Assembly: GCF_030124145.1 (NCBI RefSeq)
Contig: NZ_JASKMS010000004.1
Location: forward strand, 124,001-188,000
DNA: 64,000 nt
Direction: 5' to 3'
Source of the DNA: Streptomyces sp. 378
Lineage (GTDB): Bacteria; Actinomycetota; Actinomycetes; Streptomycetales; Streptomycetaceae
Part shown: positions 1 to 9,228 of the stretch, in pieces
How positions within the stretch are numbered: the first letter of the stretch is position 1
Layout: each line of letters opens with the position of its first letter
Notes under the pieces: model-generated
The model's input: the letters and a program-made list of their open reading frames with translations, nothing else
The model's database searches: none
What the model was told of the DNA's origin: nothing
Translations under genes and position numbers: made by a program

Positions 1-728
1 GGGGGCGGCTCGGGGTACCGGTGACGCGGCCGGAACCGGTGCCACGGGGAGAGCGCGCACTCGTACGCCATCGCACGCACCCAGCCCGCCGGGTCGCGGT
101 CGCGGGCCACCTCGGGCCACCTCTGCCAGGCGATCTGGAAGGCCCGTTCCACCGACTCCCGGGCCAGTTCGCGGCGGCCGGTCAGCAGGTAGGTCTGCCG
201 GACGAGGGCGGGGGCGCAGAAGGAGTAGAGGGCGTCGAAGGCCTGGTCGGGGGTCAGGGCGGCGACGGCGTCGTCCGGCCGACGCGGTGACGCCGTACGC
301 GGGCGATTCGTGAGGATGACGCGGTGTCCGTGCGGGACGGGGGTGTCGCTCCGGTCGGGGACGGTGACGGGACCTCGGCTCCGGTCCTTCGCGGCGGGCC
401 GATTCCGGTCGGGAGGGGCGGGCTTGTGCCGGGCCCGGGCCGCTCGCCGGGAAGACGCCGCCCCGGGCCCGGTCACCGGCTCACCGGCCTCGACGGGGCC
501 CTCCTGAGGGGACGTCACCTCCGCCTCGCCTTCCAGAGAGTCGAGCAGCTTCGCGTACTTCTCCCCTTTGCGGCCGCGCGGCGTGGAGTGGCCGGTCTCC
601 CACCCGCGCACCGTCTCGCTGGTGACGCCCACCCGGGAGGCCAGCTGAGCCCGCGTCAGCGAGGCGGCCTCGCGCAGGCGTCGGCGTTCCTTGGGCGGGG
701 GGAGGGGGATGGCAGGGCTCTGTGTCAC
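1..728 (-). CDS. XRE-type HTH protein with sigma-70 region 2-like C-terminal domain (partial)
   Basis: The gene runs off the left edge; about 242 codons are visible. The GTG start at 728 follows a good ribosome binding site (GGAGGGG, 6 nt away). Residues about 12-60 form a helix-turn-helix (TRAQLASRVGVTSETVRGWE) typical of XRE repressors. A charged, proline-rich linker of about 80 residues follows. After it, from about residue 165, comes a stretch that looks like ECF sigma-factor region 2 (LVRQTYLLTGRRELARESVE, then a WxRWP motif and PAGWVRAMAYE). DNA binding is a safe inference from the HTH; whether the second domain still binds core RNA polymerase is unknown. An AT-rich stretch at 750-775 probably carries its promoter. 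Confidence 0.75.
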   Translation of the reverse strand, partial: MTQSPAIPLPPPKERRRLREAASLTRAQLASRVGVTSETVRGWETGHSTPRGRKGEKYAKLLDSLEGEAEVTSPQEGPVEAGEPVTGPGAASSRRAARARHKPAPPDRNRPAAKDRSRGPVTVPDRSDTPVPHGHRVILTNRPRTASPRRPDDAVAALTPDQAFDALYSFCAPALVRQTYLLTGRRELARESVERAFQIAWQRWPEVARDRDPAGWVRAMAYECALSPWHRFRPRHRYPEPP

Positions 729-824
729 AGGGCGCCCCTCCGTCCAGAAAAGTACATAAACGTATATTGAGCGACACAGCGATGGTTCGCCTGTTGCGAC
801 GGGAAAGCGCGTGTCGTTGGGAGC

Positions 825-2984
825 ATGGCGATCGTGATCGAGATGACAGCTCGCCGACGTTCGCCGTCGCCCCTGCTCACCCGGATGCGGGACCGTTCGC
901 CCGGACTGGCCGGCGGTTTCACGGGGGGTGCGCTCGCGGCGGGCCTGGGGCTCGCGTCGTTCGCCGTGCTCGTGATGCTGTTGTGGATCAGCTCGCCGTA
1001 TCCCGACAGCGGGCCCGGCGGGGCCATGCACGTGGCGGCGGCCCTGTGGCTGCTGACGCACGGTGCCGACCTGGTCCGCACCGACACGCTCTCCGGTGTC
1101 CCCGCTCCCATGGGCGTCCCGCCCCTGCTGCTGCTGGCACTGCCGGTGTGGCTGCTGCACCGGGCGGCACGGGACGCCACGGACGGCGGGGGAGGAGACG
1201 AGGACGACGACTCCGGTGCGGACGCCGAGCCGGTCGCGGCCCCGCCCCTGGTCGCCCCGCGCACGGCGTGGGCGGGCGTGGTCCTCGGTTACCTCGCCGT
1301 CGCCGCGCCCGCCGCCCTGTACGCCGCCGGTGGGGCGCTGCGCCCCTCCTGGGTGGGGACGGGGGTGTGCGTCCTGCTGGTCGCCGTCGTGGCCGCGGGG
1401 GCGGGCGTGTGGTCGGCGTACGGCCGCCCGCACAGGCCGTTGCGGCGGCTGCTGGGTGTGCTGCCGGCGGGAGTGCGCCCGCTGGTGCTCGGCCCGGACG
1501 GGCGCCCGGGTGTCGCCGCACGGGCCGCGGCGGCCGGGGTGGTGGTGCTCCTCGGCGGCGGTGCCCTGCTGGTGACCGTGTCGCTCGTGGGTCATGGCTC
1601 GATGGCCCAGGCGTCCTTGCTCCGGCTGACCGAGGGGTGGTCAGGACGGGCCGCCGTGCTGCTGCTGTGCGCGGCCCTGGTCCCGAACGCGGCGGTCTGG
1701 GGTGCCGCCTACGCCCTCGGCCCGGGGTTCGCCCTCGGTGCCGGTCATGCGGTGGGTCCGCTGTCCTCGGCGCCGGCTCCGTTCCTGCCGCCGTTTCCGC
1801 TGCTGGCGGCGGTGCCGGAGGCGGGGGAGGGGACGTCGCTGCACTGGGCGGCCGGGGTGGTGCCGATGGTCGCGGGGGTGGTCGTGGGCTGGACGGTCGC
1901 CAAGCGGGCGGCGCCCGCGGAGGGCGCCGCGACGAGGCCGGGCAGTAAGCGGCCCGCGGTGTGGACGACCGGCCGCACGGCCCGTGCCGCGGCGCTGGCT
2001 TCTCTGCTGGGCGCCGTGGTGCTCGCGGGGCTGGCCGCGCTGTCGGGCGGTCCCCTCGGCTCCGGTGTGCTGTCCCGGTTCGGCCCGGTCTGGTGGCAGG
2101 TCGGCGCCGCGACACTGGCCTGGCTGGGACTGTCGGCGATCCCCACGGCGATCGGCGTACGGGCTTGGCGATGCCGGTCGCCACGGGCGGCTGAGCCGAC
2201 GGTCGGCAGGCAGCGGGAGGACGCGGCTCAGGGCGCCCGTGGGGCCGGGCGGCTGCGGAAGGGTGCCCGGTTCGGCCGCGGCTGGTTCACGCGCACCGGA
2301 GTCGCCGGGATCGCGGGAGTGGCCGGGGGTGCCGGAGCATCCGACGCCGGCCGGGCAGCCGGGGCTTCTCGCGGCCCCGGATCGGCCGACGCTCGTGGAG
2401 GCGCCGGGCGGGCCGGGGGCTTTGAGGGCGGCGGACGTTCCGGGGGTGCCGGAGCCGCCGACGGCCCCGGGGGTGCCGGGCGGGCCGGGGGCTACGACGA
2501 CGGCGGCGGACGTTTCGGGGTTGCCGGAGCCGCCGATGACCTCGGGGGTGCGGGGCGAGCGTGGGACTACAACGACGACGGACGTTTCGAGGGTGCCCGA
2601 GCCGCCGACGGCCCCGGGGGCGCCGGGCGAGCGGGGGGCTACGACGGCGGCGGACGTTCCCGCAGTTCCGGAGCCGTCGACGTCGGTCCGGGTGCCGCGC
2701 GTGCCAGAGGCGACGACGGCGTCGCCTCCTTCTGGGATCTCGGAGATCTCGGAGATCCCGGAGGCGCTTGGGGCACCGGCGACCCAGGACGCCCCGGGCG
2801 CGATGCGAGACCGGCGGACGTCACCCCGGCGCCACACTCCTCCGCCCCCGACCCGGACACGTCCTACGCCCCGTACGCCCCCTTCGAGCCCTTCGAGTAC
2901 GACTTCCTGTCGCCCGGCCCGGCCCCCGAGCCGCCCGACGCTCCGGCCCCGCCCGGCCGGTCCTCACCGCCGGAGAACCGCTAG
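825..2984 (+). CDS. DUF6350 multi-pass membrane protein with repetitive hydrophilic tail
   Basis: A 719-residue protein. The first roughly 440 residues contain many hydrophobic segments, starting with [20 protein letters not shown], and match the Streptomyces DUF6350 family in its usual place just upstream of purN. The ATG follows GGGAG. From about residue 450 the protein becomes a Gly/Ala/Arg-rich tail made of four 24-residue units (GGAGRAGG core), encoded by a 72-bp tandem repeat, and ends in an acidic Tyr/Pro segment ([12 protein letters not shown]). Because the repeat unit is a multiple of three, a second reading frame also stays open through the tail. Function is unknown; it is presumably a cytoplasmic-membrane protein. 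Confidence 0.8.
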   Translation: MAIVIEMTARRRSPSPLLTRMRDRSPGLAGGFTGGALAAGLGLASFAVLVMLLWISSPYPDSGPGGAMHVAAALWLLTHGADLVRTDTLSGVPAPMGVPPLLLLALPVWLLHRAARDATDGGGGDEDDDSGADAEPVAAPPLVAPRTAWAGVVLGYLAVAAPAALYAAGGALRPSWVGTGVCVLLVAVVAAGAGVWSAYGRPHRPLRRLLGVLPAGVRPLVLGPDGRPGVAARAAAAGVVVLLGGGALLVTVSLVGHGSMAQASLLRLTEGWSGRAAVLLLCAALVPNAAVWGAAYALGPGFALGAGHAVGPLSSAPAPFLPPFPLLAAVPEAGEGTSLHWAAGVVPMVAGVVVGWTVAKRAAPAEGAATRPGSKRPAVWTTGRTARAAALASLLGAVVLAGLAALSGGPLGSGVLSRFGPVWWQVGAATLAWLGLSAIPTAIGVRAWRCRSPRAAEPTVGRQREDAAQGARGAGRLRKGARFGRGWFTRTGVAGIAGVAGGAGASDAGRAAGASRGPGSADARGGAGRAGGFEGGGRSGGAGAADGPGGAGRAGGYDDGGGRFGVAGAADDLGGAGRAWDYNDDGRFEGARAADGPGGAGRAGGYDGGGRSRSSGAVDVGPGAARARGDDGVASFWDLGDLGDPGGAWGTGDPGRPGRDARPADVTPAPHSSAPDPDTSYAPYAPFEPFEYDFLSPGPAPEPPDAPAPPGRSSPPENR
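2397..2684 (+). repeat. 72-bp tandem repeat, about 4 copies, inside the DUF6350 gene
   Basis: Four diverged copies of a 72-bp unit lie head to tail, each encoding a GGAGRAGG-type core followed by an aromatic/acidic stretch. Copies start near 2397, 2470, 2542 and 2614. They encode the disordered tail of the preceding membrane protein. Confidence 0.75.
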
Positions 2985-3213
2985 GCCGTTTCTGACGGAT
3001 CTCCGCGGCGTCGCGACGCCCGGCACGCTCCCCCGTTCTCGGCTTCGCTCGAACGGGAGGGGCCCCCACCGCCGCACCGCGCGAAAGCCCAAGTAGCTCC
3101 GCTACGAGGGCTTCAACGCGGCACTCCCCCAAGCTCTTCGAGCAGGGGGGACCCCCAGAGCACGCCCCGAACGCCGCTCCTTCTCCCGCGGAGATCCATC
3201 AGAAGCGGCCTAG
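2981..3213. repeat. 233-bp MITE-like palindromic element between convergent genes
   Basis: The ends are 28-bp inverted repeats (2981-3008 and 3186-3213; both begin CTAGGCCG and end ATCTCCGCGG when read inward) with two mismatches. Inside are three further hairpins: 3028-3068 (core TCGGCTTCGCTCG), 3085-3113 (AAGCCC and GTAGC nested stems) and 3121-3157 (GCTC-TTC-GAGC flanked by C and G runs). No ORF is present. It overlaps the TAG stop of the DUF6350 gene and ends 5 bp before the stop of the convergent gene. It may act as a bidirectional terminator. The layout resembles non-autonomous interspersed elements seen in Streptomyces genomes. Confidence 0.7.
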
Positions 3214-3217
3214 GGCG

Positions 3218-4012
3218 TCAGTCGTCCGTCTCCAGGAACCTCCGGAGTTCCTCCGGCAGAAGCGTGGAGCAGGACTGCTTCGCCTCGTTGGTCAGGGCGT
3301 CGTTGATGCACGTGTAGTAGTCGCGGTAGACCAGCTGTGCCGTGAAGGACGCGGCCACCAGGGCGATCGCCAGGGACGCGGTGACCAGGCCGCTCACCGC
3401 CGCCGTCGTCTGAGGACGGCCGCCCTGCTGCTCGGGGGCCGGGGAGTCCGGGTCGGGCCGCTGGGGCTTGGCGCGCAGGGAGCTGATGGCCCAGTAGAGG
3501 GCGAGCGCGCCGAGCAGCAGCGCCGCGTACGGCCAGCTGAAGAGGGCGAAGAAGAAGGCCCACATGCCCGAGAGGAGGGCATAGCGTGCCCGGCGCTGCG
3601 CGGGGTCCGTCGGGTCCCAGCGCATGTTCGGGCCGCCGCCCTGGGGGCCGCCCTGGCCCTCGGGCCCGCCGCGGGGACGCTCACCGAAGCCGCCGGGGGA
3701 GCGGCCGGGCTGCTGGTCGCTCCACTGGCTGCCCCAGGGCGAGCGGTCGCGTCCGCCGCCGCCGTCTCCGGAGTCCTGGGGGCCGTCACCCGAGGTGTGT
3801 CGCGGCTGCCAGGGCCGGTCCGGGGTGCCCTCGGGCGGCGGGGCGAAGGGGTTGTCCTCCTGGGATCCGCGCCCCCGCCCGTCTCCGCCGTCGCCGCTCG
3901 AAGGCGCGTCGGGCGGTGTGCTGGAGCGCTCCCGCGGCAGCACGGCGCCGCGCTCCCCTCCCTGCGGCGACAGCTGGGGGAACGTGAGGAGTCGCAGGCT
4001 GCGGTCCGGCAT
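3218..4012 (-). CDS. membrane protein with Gly/Pro-rich hydrophilic N-terminus
   Basis: A 264-residue protein if started at the ATG at 4012; an earlier in-frame start at 4261 would overlap the purN promoter region and add non-coding-like sequence. Residues about 1-140 are hydrophilic and rich in Gly, Pro, Arg and Gln (disordered). Two hydrophobic segments follow ([20 protein letters not shown] and a second around [19 protein letters not shown]), then a short extracytoplasmic tail with two cysteines (YYTCIND, QSCSTLL) that could pair. No catalytic motif is visible. It is a conserved Streptomyces neighbour of purN; function unknown. Confidence 0.75.
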   Translation of the reverse strand: MPDRSLRLLTFPQLSPQGGERGAVLPRERSSTPPDAPSSGDGGDGRGRGSQEDNPFAPPPEGTPDRPWQPRHTSGDGPQDSGDGGGGRDRSPWGSQWSDQQPGRSPGGFGERPRGGPEGQGGPQGGGPNMRWDPTDPAQRRARYALLSGMWAFFFALFSWPYAALLLGALALYWAISSLRAKPQRPDPDSPAPEQQGGRPQTTAAVSGLVTASLAIALVAASFTAQLVYRDYYTCINDALTNEAKQSCSTLLPEELRRFLETDD

Positions 4013-4193
4013 CAAGTGAGCGTCTTCCCGTTGGTGAGGAGGAATGAGTGGACAGAACGGAACGGCGTCGGACCCGGGTCCGTCACCTCCTGAACGCACC
4101 ACGTCCGGACGTCGTTCCCGAACCGGCCCCGCCCAGACGCTACCTTCCGGCCATGCCCCCGTCCCGTGGGGGCCGTCCGGTGTGCCGGTATCG

Positions 4194-4221
4194 TTGCTGA
4201 CGGTCGGCCGGTTCGTAGGCT
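4194..4221 (+). promoter_or_regulatory. candidate vegetative promoter of purN
   Basis: TTGCTG (4194-4199), a 16-nt spacer and TAGGCT (4216-4221) resemble the -35/-10 boxes of HrdB-type promoters. Transcription would begin near 4228, giving a leader of about 90 nt before the purN start. Confidence 0.4.
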
Positions 4222-4259
4222 TCCCCGTATCCGGGGACGCAAAGCATTCGTATGAATGC
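4222..4259 (+). other. two tandem short hairpins upstream of purN
   Basis: Two perfect 6-bp stems with 4-nt loops: TCCCCG-TATC-CGGGGA (4222-4237) and GCATTC-GTAT-GAATGC (4244-4259), joined by CGCAAA. The joint reads GGGGACGCAAAGC. They lie 60-95 bp before the purN start, at or just inside the predicted transcript start. Confidence 0.55.
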
Positions 4260-4317
4260 ACAAAACGCTGAGCGTCGGCCGCCTTGGACAGACGCTTCCC
4301 CGAGAAAGGCCTCCACC

Positions 4318-4956
4318 GTGGCCGCCAAGCCCGTGGCCCCGCGCGCCAAGCGCCTCGTCGTGCTGGTCTCCGGATCCGGCACCAACCTTCAGGCGCTGCT
4401 CGACGAGATCGCCGCTGTCGGCGCGCGGGAGTACGGGGCCGAGATCGTGGCCGTCGGCGCGGACCGCGAGGGCATCGAGGGACTGGCGCGTGCGGAGCGC
4501 GCGGGGTTGCCCACCTTCGTGTGCAAAGTCAAGGACCACGGCAGCCGCGAGGAGTGGGACGCCGCCCTCGCCGAGGCCGTCGCCGCGCATGAGCCCGATC
4601 TCGTCATCTCCGCCGGGTTCATGAAGATCGTCGGCAAGGAGTTCCTCGCGCGGTTCGGCGGGCGGTTCGTCAACACGCACCCCGCGCTGCTGCCCAGTTT
4701 CCCGGGAGCCCACGGCGTGCGGGACGCGCTCGCGTACGGCGCCAAGGTCACCGGTTGCACCGTCCACTTCGTCGACGACGGCGTCGACACCGGGCCGATC
4801 ATCGCGCAGGGCGTGGTGGAGATCCGGGACGAGGACGACGAAGGCGCTCTGCACGAGCGCATCAAGGAAGTCGAGCGAAGGCTGCTCGTCGAGGTCGTGG
4901 GGCGCCTCGCCCGCAACGGCCATCGCATTGAGGGACGAAAGGTAGTTATCCAGTGA
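4318..4956 (+). CDS. purN: phosphoribosylglycinamide formyltransferase
   Basis: PurN transfers a formyl group from 10-formyl-tetrahydrofolate to GAR, the third step of de novo purine synthesis, in the cytosol. The 212-residue protein has the family features: the N-terminal [10 protein letters not shown] loop that binds GAR phosphate, the folate-site motif with catalytic Asn-His ([20 protein letters not shown]) and the catalytic Asp in [11 protein letters not shown]. The GTG at 4318 is preferred because GAGAAAGG sits 9 nt upstream; a further in-frame ATG at 4252 would add 22 atypical residues. It overlaps purH by 4 bp (GTGA), implying translational coupling. Confidence 0.97.
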   Translation: MAAKPVAPRAKRLVVLVSGSGTNLQALLDEIAAVGAREYGAEIVAVGADREGIEGLARAERAGLPTFVCKVKDHGSREEWDAALAEAVAAHEPDLVISAGFMKIVGKEFLARFGGRFVNTHPALLPSFPGAHGVRDALAYGAKVTGCTVHFVDDGVDTGPIIAQGVVEIRDEDDEGALHERIKEVERRLLVEVVGRLARNGHRIEGRKVVIQ

Positions 4957-6518
4957 CCGCCGAGAGCAACAAGCGGCCCCTTCGCCGGGCGCTCGTCAGC
5001 GTCTACGACAAGACCGGGCTCGAGGACCTCGCGCGCGGGCTCCAGGAGGCCGGGGTCGAGCTCGTCTCCACCGGCTCCACCGCCGCGAAGATCGCCGCTG
5101 CCGGCGTCCCCGTCACCAAGGTCGAGGAACTCACCGGCTTCCCCGAGTGCCTGGACGGCCGGGTCAAGACCCTGCACCCCCGGGTCCACGCCGGCATCCT
5201 CGCCGACCTGCGCCTGGAGGACCACCGGCGGCAGCTCGCCGAGCTGGGTGTCGAGCCGTTCGACCTCGTCGTCGTCAACCTCTACCCGTTCCGTGAGACC
5301 GTCGCCTCCGGCGCCTCGCCCGACGAGTGCGTCGAGCAGATCGACATCGGCGGTCCCTCGATGGTCCGCGCCGCCGCCAAGAACCACCCGTCGGTCGCGG
5401 TCGTCACCAGCCCCGCCCGGTACGCCGATGTACTCAAGGCCGTCCAGAACGGCGGCTTCGACCTCGCCACCCGCAAGCGGCTCGCCGCCGAGGCCTTCCA
5501 GCACACGGCCGCCTACGACGTCGCGGTCGCCTCCTGGTTCGCCTCCTCCTACGCCCCCGCCGACGAGTCGCGGTTCCCGGACTTCCTCGGCGCCACCTGG
5601 GAGCGCGAGCACACCCTGCGCTACGGCGAGAACCCGCACCAGCCGGCCGCGCTCTACGTCTCCCCGGAGGGCGGCGGTCTCGCCCAGGCCGAGCAGCTGC
5701 ACGGCAAGGAGATGTCCTACAACAACTACACGGACACGGACGCCGCCCGCCGTGCCGCGTACGATCACGCCGAGCCCTGCGTCGCGATCATCAAGCACGC
5801 CAACCCCTGCGGCATCGCGATCGGCGCGGACGTCGCCGAGGCGCACCGCAAGGCACACGCCTGCGACCCGCTGTCGGCGTTCGGCGGCGTGATCGCGGTC
5901 AACCGCCCGGTCAGCAAGGAGATGGCCGAGCAGGTCGCGGAGATCTTCACCGAGGTCATCGTCGCGCCGGACTACGAGGACGGCGCCCTGGAGGCCCTCA
6001 CCAAGAAGAAGAACATCCGCGTACTGCGTTGTCCCGACGGCCCCTCGGCCCCGGTCGAGGTCAAGCCGATCGACGGCGGCGCGCTGCTCCAGGTCACCGA
6101 CCGCCTCCAGGCCGACGGCGACGACCCGGCCGACTGGACGCTGGCGACCGGCGAGGCGCTGAGCGCCGACGAGCTGGCCGAGCTGGCCTTCGCCTGGAAG
6201 GCCTGCCGCGCGGTGAAGTCCAACGCGATCCTGCTCGCCAAGGACGGCGCCTCGGTGGGCGTCGGCATGGGGCAGGTCAACCGGGTCGACTCCGCGAAGC
6301 TCGCCGTCGAGCGGGCGGGTGCCGAGCGCGCCGCGGGTGCGTACGCCGCGTCCGACGCGTTCTTCCCCTTCCCGGACGGCCTGGAGATCCTCACCGGGGC
6401 CGGAGTGAAGGCCGTGGTCCAGCCCGGCGGTTCCGTCCGCGACGAACTGGTCGTGGAGGCCGCGAAGAAGGCCAGCATCACGATGTACTTCACGGGGACG
6501 CGGCACTTCTTCCACTGA
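4953..6518 (+). CDS. purH: bifunctional AICAR transformylase / IMP cyclohydrolase
   Basis: PurH performs the last two steps of IMP synthesis: formylation of AICAR with 10-formyl-THF and ring closure to IMP. At 521 residues it has the usual length. The N-terminal MGS-like cyclohydrolase domain (about 1-200) shows [15 protein letters not shown] and [17 protein letters not shown]; the C-terminal transformylase domain shows the KHANPCG motif at about residue 275 and LRYGENPHQ before it. The GTG start overlaps the purN stop in GTGA, so the two genes form one operon. The downstream gene is convergent, 39 bp away. Confidence 0.98.
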   Translation: MTAESNKRPLRRALVSVYDKTGLEDLARGLQEAGVELVSTGSTAAKIAAAGVPVTKVEELTGFPECLDGRVKTLHPRVHAGILADLRLEDHRRQLAELGVEPFDLVVVNLYPFRETVASGASPDECVEQIDIGGPSMVRAAAKNHPSVAVVTSPARYADVLKAVQNGGFDLATRKRLAAEAFQHTAAYDVAVASWFASSYAPADESRFPDFLGATWEREHTLRYGENPHQPAALYVSPEGGGLAQAEQLHGKEMSYNNYTDTDAARRAAYDHAEPCVAIIKHANPCGIAIGADVAEAHRKAHACDPLSAFGGVIAVNRPVSKEMAEQVAEIFTEVIVAPDYEDGALEALTKKKNIRVLRCPDGPSAPVEVKPIDGGALLQVTDRLQADGDDPADWTLATGEALSADELAELAFAWKACRAVKSNAILLAKDGASVGVGMGQVNRVDSAKLAVERAGAERAAGAYAASDAFFPFPDGLEILTGAGVKAVVQPGGSVRDELVVEAAKKASITMYFTGTRHFFH

Positions 6519-6557
6519 CGGCGACCCCACCCGGGCGGCGCCGCGCCGGATCGACAC

Positions 6558-8300
6558 CTACGTCGAACCGCGCAGCGCCGTCCAGGTGCCGGGTCCCACC
6601 TCGCCGTCGGCGGCGAGGCCCTTCGCCCTCTGGAACTTCTTCACCGCGGCCAGCGTGGATCCGCCGAACTGTCCGTCCACGCCCGCGTCACCGACCTTGA
6701 AGCCGCGCTGGGTGAGCATGCACTGCACCTGGAGCACGCGCTCGCCCCGGTCGCCGCGCACGGTGAGCTCGGTGCCGGAGTAGTGCGTGCACCGGGAGAT
6801 CCAGGGAGGGGTGGCGGGCCCGGTCGCCGTCTTGGTGGGCGCGGTGGTCGGGGCGCCTCCGTCGCTGCTGCCGCCTGTGCCCCCGGCCGAGGCGCCGGAG
6901 GTTTCGGCGGTGGAAGGGGATCCGGCCGCGCCTGACGGTGCCCCCTCGCCGGGCGACACATCGTCCGCCCGCTTCCCCGATGCGGCTTCCTTCTCCTCCC
7001 CGCCCGCCTCCTTCCCTTCGCCCTCGGCACTGGAAGGTGATGCGGAGGAACCGGGGAGAGGGGAGATCCGAGCGTCGTCGCCGCGGGCGGTGGCGACCGC
7101 CGTCGGCGCGGCCGAGGCGGTGCCGCCGAGGGACGGACGGGTGAGGAAGAAGGTTCCTGCAACGACGGCGCCCACGGCGAGACCGGCGGTGACGGCGAGG
7201 TACACCTTCCGCTTCCGGCGCCCGGCCCCGCTCTCGGCGACGGGACTGCGTGCGGGACTCGGGGCAGAGGCCTGCGAGTCCGGCGCCGGCGCACGCGACG
7301 GGACGGCGCCGGGAGCGGCCTTCTGCCCGGTGCGGCGTTCCAGTGCGTCGCAGGCCTGCCGCCGGGCGAGTAACCGGCCGCCCAGCGGCTCGGGCCAGGC
7401 GGCGGCTCGGCGGTCCTCGGCGATCTCGGTCAGCCGCTCGGGGGTGGGGCGGCCGGCGGGGTCCTTGGAGAGGCAGGCGGACAGCAGCGCGGCCAGTTCG
7501 GCGTCCCGGGCCGCGAGTTTGGCCATGATGCCGGGCCGGGGCTCCTCGAACGCGACCCGGTGCATCACGTCGACGCCCGTCCCGTCCCCGAAGGGGGCGT
7601 TCCCGGTCGCGGCGTAGATCAGGCTTCCGGCGAGCGAGAAGACGTCGGAGGCGCTGTCGCACAGCCCTTCGCGCAGATACTCGGGCGCCATGAAGGCGGG
7701 CGTGCCGACCCGGTTGCCCGTGGAGGTGATCGCGCTGCTGTCGACGGCCTGCGCGATGCCGAAGTCGATGACGTGCGCGCCCTGCGGCGAAAGGATCACG
7801 TTGGACGGCTTGAGATCCCGGTGTACGACCCCGGCGGCGTCCAGTGCCGACAGCGCCCGCCCCAGCTCCGCCACCAGCCGCCACACCCCGGCCGGTTCGA
7901 GCGCACCGCACTCGCGGACGGCGTCGGCGAGGTTGAGGCCGGGCAGGTACCGGGTCGCCATCCACAGCAACTCGTCCTCGAACCCGCTGCCGAGCAGGGG
8001 AGGCGCGTGCGGTGTACACAGCCGGGCGTGCACGGAGGCCTCCCGCTCGAAACGCCGCCGGAACCGGGGGTCCTCGGCGTACTCGGGGCGGATCACCTTG
8101 ACGGCGACGAGACCAGGGGCGTCGGCGGCGGCCCGGGCGAGGTAGACGCGGCCCATGCCGCCGCAGCCGAGTAACCCGAGGGGCGTGTAGGGGCCGATCT
8201 GTCCCGGGTCCCTGGCCCGTAACGGACTCGCGCCCGCCTGTTCCAGCGCCGTGCTTCCGGGCGCCGGCGAGTACGGCGGCATCGGCCGTCGGTCTGACAT
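6558..8300 (-). CDS. receptor-type Ser/Thr protein kinase with extracellular peptidoglycan-binding domain
   Basis: A 580-residue Hanks-type kinase. The catalytic domain (about 30-285) has the glycine loop (LLGCGGMGRVYLA), the ATP lysine (VAVKVI), HRDLKPSN, DFGIAQ and the APE-like MAPEYL, so it should be active. A linker leads to one membrane helix (about 365-385, VYLAVTAGLAVGAVVAGTFF), then a Ser/Gly/Ala-rich stalk, then a C-terminal PG_binding_1 domain (about 510-580; QRGFKVGDAGVDGQFGGST, KKFQRAKGL). PASTA domains, usual in actinobacterial cell-wall kinases, are absent. The ATG at 8300 is chosen for its GGGGGG upstream; an earlier ATG at 8345 lacks one. Probable role: sensing cell-wall fragments or integrity. 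Confidence 0.9.
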   Translation of the reverse strand: MSDRRPMPPYSPAPGSTALEQAGASPLRARDPGQIGPYTPLGLLGCGGMGRVYLARAAADAPGLVAVKVIRPEYAEDPRFRRRFEREASVHARLCTPHAPPLLGSGFEDELLWMATRYLPGLNLADAVRECGALEPAGVWRLVAELGRALSALDAAGVVHRDLKPSNVILSPQGAHVIDFGIAQAVDSSAITSTGNRVGTPAFMAPEYLREGLCDSASDVFSLAGSLIYAATGNAPFGDGTGVDVMHRVAFEEPRPGIMAKLAARDAELAALLSACLSKDPAGRPTPERLTEIAEDRRAAAWPEPLGGRLLARRQACDALERRTGQKAAPGAVPSRAPAPDSQASAPSPARSPVAESGAGRRKRKVYLAVTAGLAVGAVVAGTFFLTRPSLGGTASAAPTAVATARGDDARISPLPGSSASPSSAEGEGKEAGGEEKEAASGKRADDVSPGEGAPSGAAGSPSTAETSGASAGGTGGSSDGGAPTTAPTKTATGPATPPWISRCTHYSGTELTVRGDRGERVLQVQCMLTQRGFKVGDAGVDGQFGGSTLAAVKKFQRAKGLAADGEVGPGTWTALRGST

Positions 8301-8394
8301 GGGCCCCCCGAAGAGCTGCGGTCTCACAACGAACGCTCGTGTCACGCCAGTTGGGCGGAAAGGCTACCGCCCCCGGGGTGGGAGCGGCGAGAAG

Positions 8395-8500
8395 CCCGGC
8401 GCACCGGCCCGCCACCGTCGCCGAACCTTTGGCCCGACCGGAAACCCGGCGCACCGGCCCGCCACCGCAACCGACCTGCGGTCCCACCGGAAACCCGGTG
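8395..8500. repeat. 50-bp tandem repeat, about 2 copies
   Basis: The 23-bp string at 8395-8417 recurs exactly at 8445-8467 (CCCGGCGCACCGGCCCGCCA and so on), and the adjoining ACCGGAAACCCGG recurs at about 8437 and 8487, giving a 48-50 bp period. It lies upstream of the kinase gene, in a 346-base non-coding gap that otherwise holds only a terminator. Confidence 0.7.
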
Positions 8501-8566
8501 GGTGCTGTACAAGGTGCTCTCCCCCGTGCCTGACCGGCCACCACCGTCGGACCAGGGCGACGCACC

Positions 8567-8604
8567 AGGGCCGTGCCCCCCTCGTACGGGTGGGACACGG
8601 CCCT
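8567..8604 (-). terminator. factor-independent terminator-like hairpin
   Basis: AGGGCCGTGCCCC (8567-8579) pairs with GGGACACGGCCCT (8592-8604), one G-T type mismatch. It lies just after the stop of the small membrane protein gene on the minus strand, before the kinase gene. Confidence 0.7.
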
Positions 8605-8646
8605 TGGGTGTCAATGGCGTGAACGGGTCCGGTCGGCCGGGCCCGT

Positions 8647-9228
8647 TCAGTAGCGGGGGCGGTTGAACCAGGCCTTGCCGGCCGCGTTGCCGACGAAGAC
8701 GGCCACCAGGATGGCGAGGATCGTGTGCACCAGGCCCACGATGACGAACGGGTAGATGCCGAGGACCGCCGTGATGATGGCGAAGACCAGGATGGTGACC
8801 CGGGCGCCGTTGCCGCCGTTCTTGAACTTCGTCGCCAGGACGGCCGCGAACACCAGCCAGGCCAGGCCGAACACGACGTAGCCCCAGATCAAGCCGGTCG
8901 AGTCGCCGACCAGGTCCTGGAAGGCGGTGTTGTCCTTGAGGGACTCGTCGTCCTTCGCGGCGTTGAGCGCGATGGCGGAGAAGGCGAAGACGGCCACGCC
9001 GAGGACCTGCAGACCGACGATGACCCACATCATCACGCGGGCCGCGCTCACCGAGCCGGGCATCGTGGTCGGCGCGGCGGGGCCGCCGTAGGGGGAGACC
9101 GGAGGCGCCTGCGGGTAGCCGTAACCGGGAGCCTGCTGGCCCTGGTCCTGCGGGTAGCCGTAGCCCGGCTGCTGCGGCTGCTGCCCCTGGGGAGCGCCGT
9201 AGGGGTTGTTGGGGTCGCCGTAGCTCAT
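8647..9228 (-). CDS. small membrane protein with Pro/Gln/Tyr/Gly-rich N-terminus
   Basis: A 193-residue protein. Residues 1-60 are a low-complexity Gly/Gln/Pro/Tyr tract (PGYGYPQ repeats) common in Streptomyces membrane proteins of this type. Four hydrophobic segments follow (starting VMMWVIVGLQVLGVAVFAFS), with a short charged loop after the first. The ATG at 9228 is fixed by a strong GGAGGAAAG site 6 nt upstream. No enzymatic motif is seen; function is unknown. It is divergent from folD, with 274 bp between the two starts. Confidence 0.8.
   Translation of the reverse strand: MSYGDPNNPYGAPQGQQPQQPGYGYPQDQGQQAPGYGYPQAPPVSPYGGPAAPTTMPGSVSAARVMMWVIVGLQVLGVAVFAFSAIALNAAKDDESLKDNTAFQDLVGDSTGLIWGYVVFGLAWLVFAAVLATKFKNGGNGARVTILVFAIITAVLGIYPFVIVGLVHTILAILVAVFVGNAAGKAWFNRPRY

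Noticed and set aside
4194-4317. Full c-di-GMP (GEMM-I) riboswitch before purN
   Set aside because: Only the GGGACGCAAAGC string fits; the 5' AAACC and the 3' GGTAGGTAGCGGGG-type segments are absent.
4389-6557. Long minus-strand frame opposite purN-purH
   Set aside because: Its sequence is the antisense image of two well-conserved genes, and no motif or ribosome binding site supports it.
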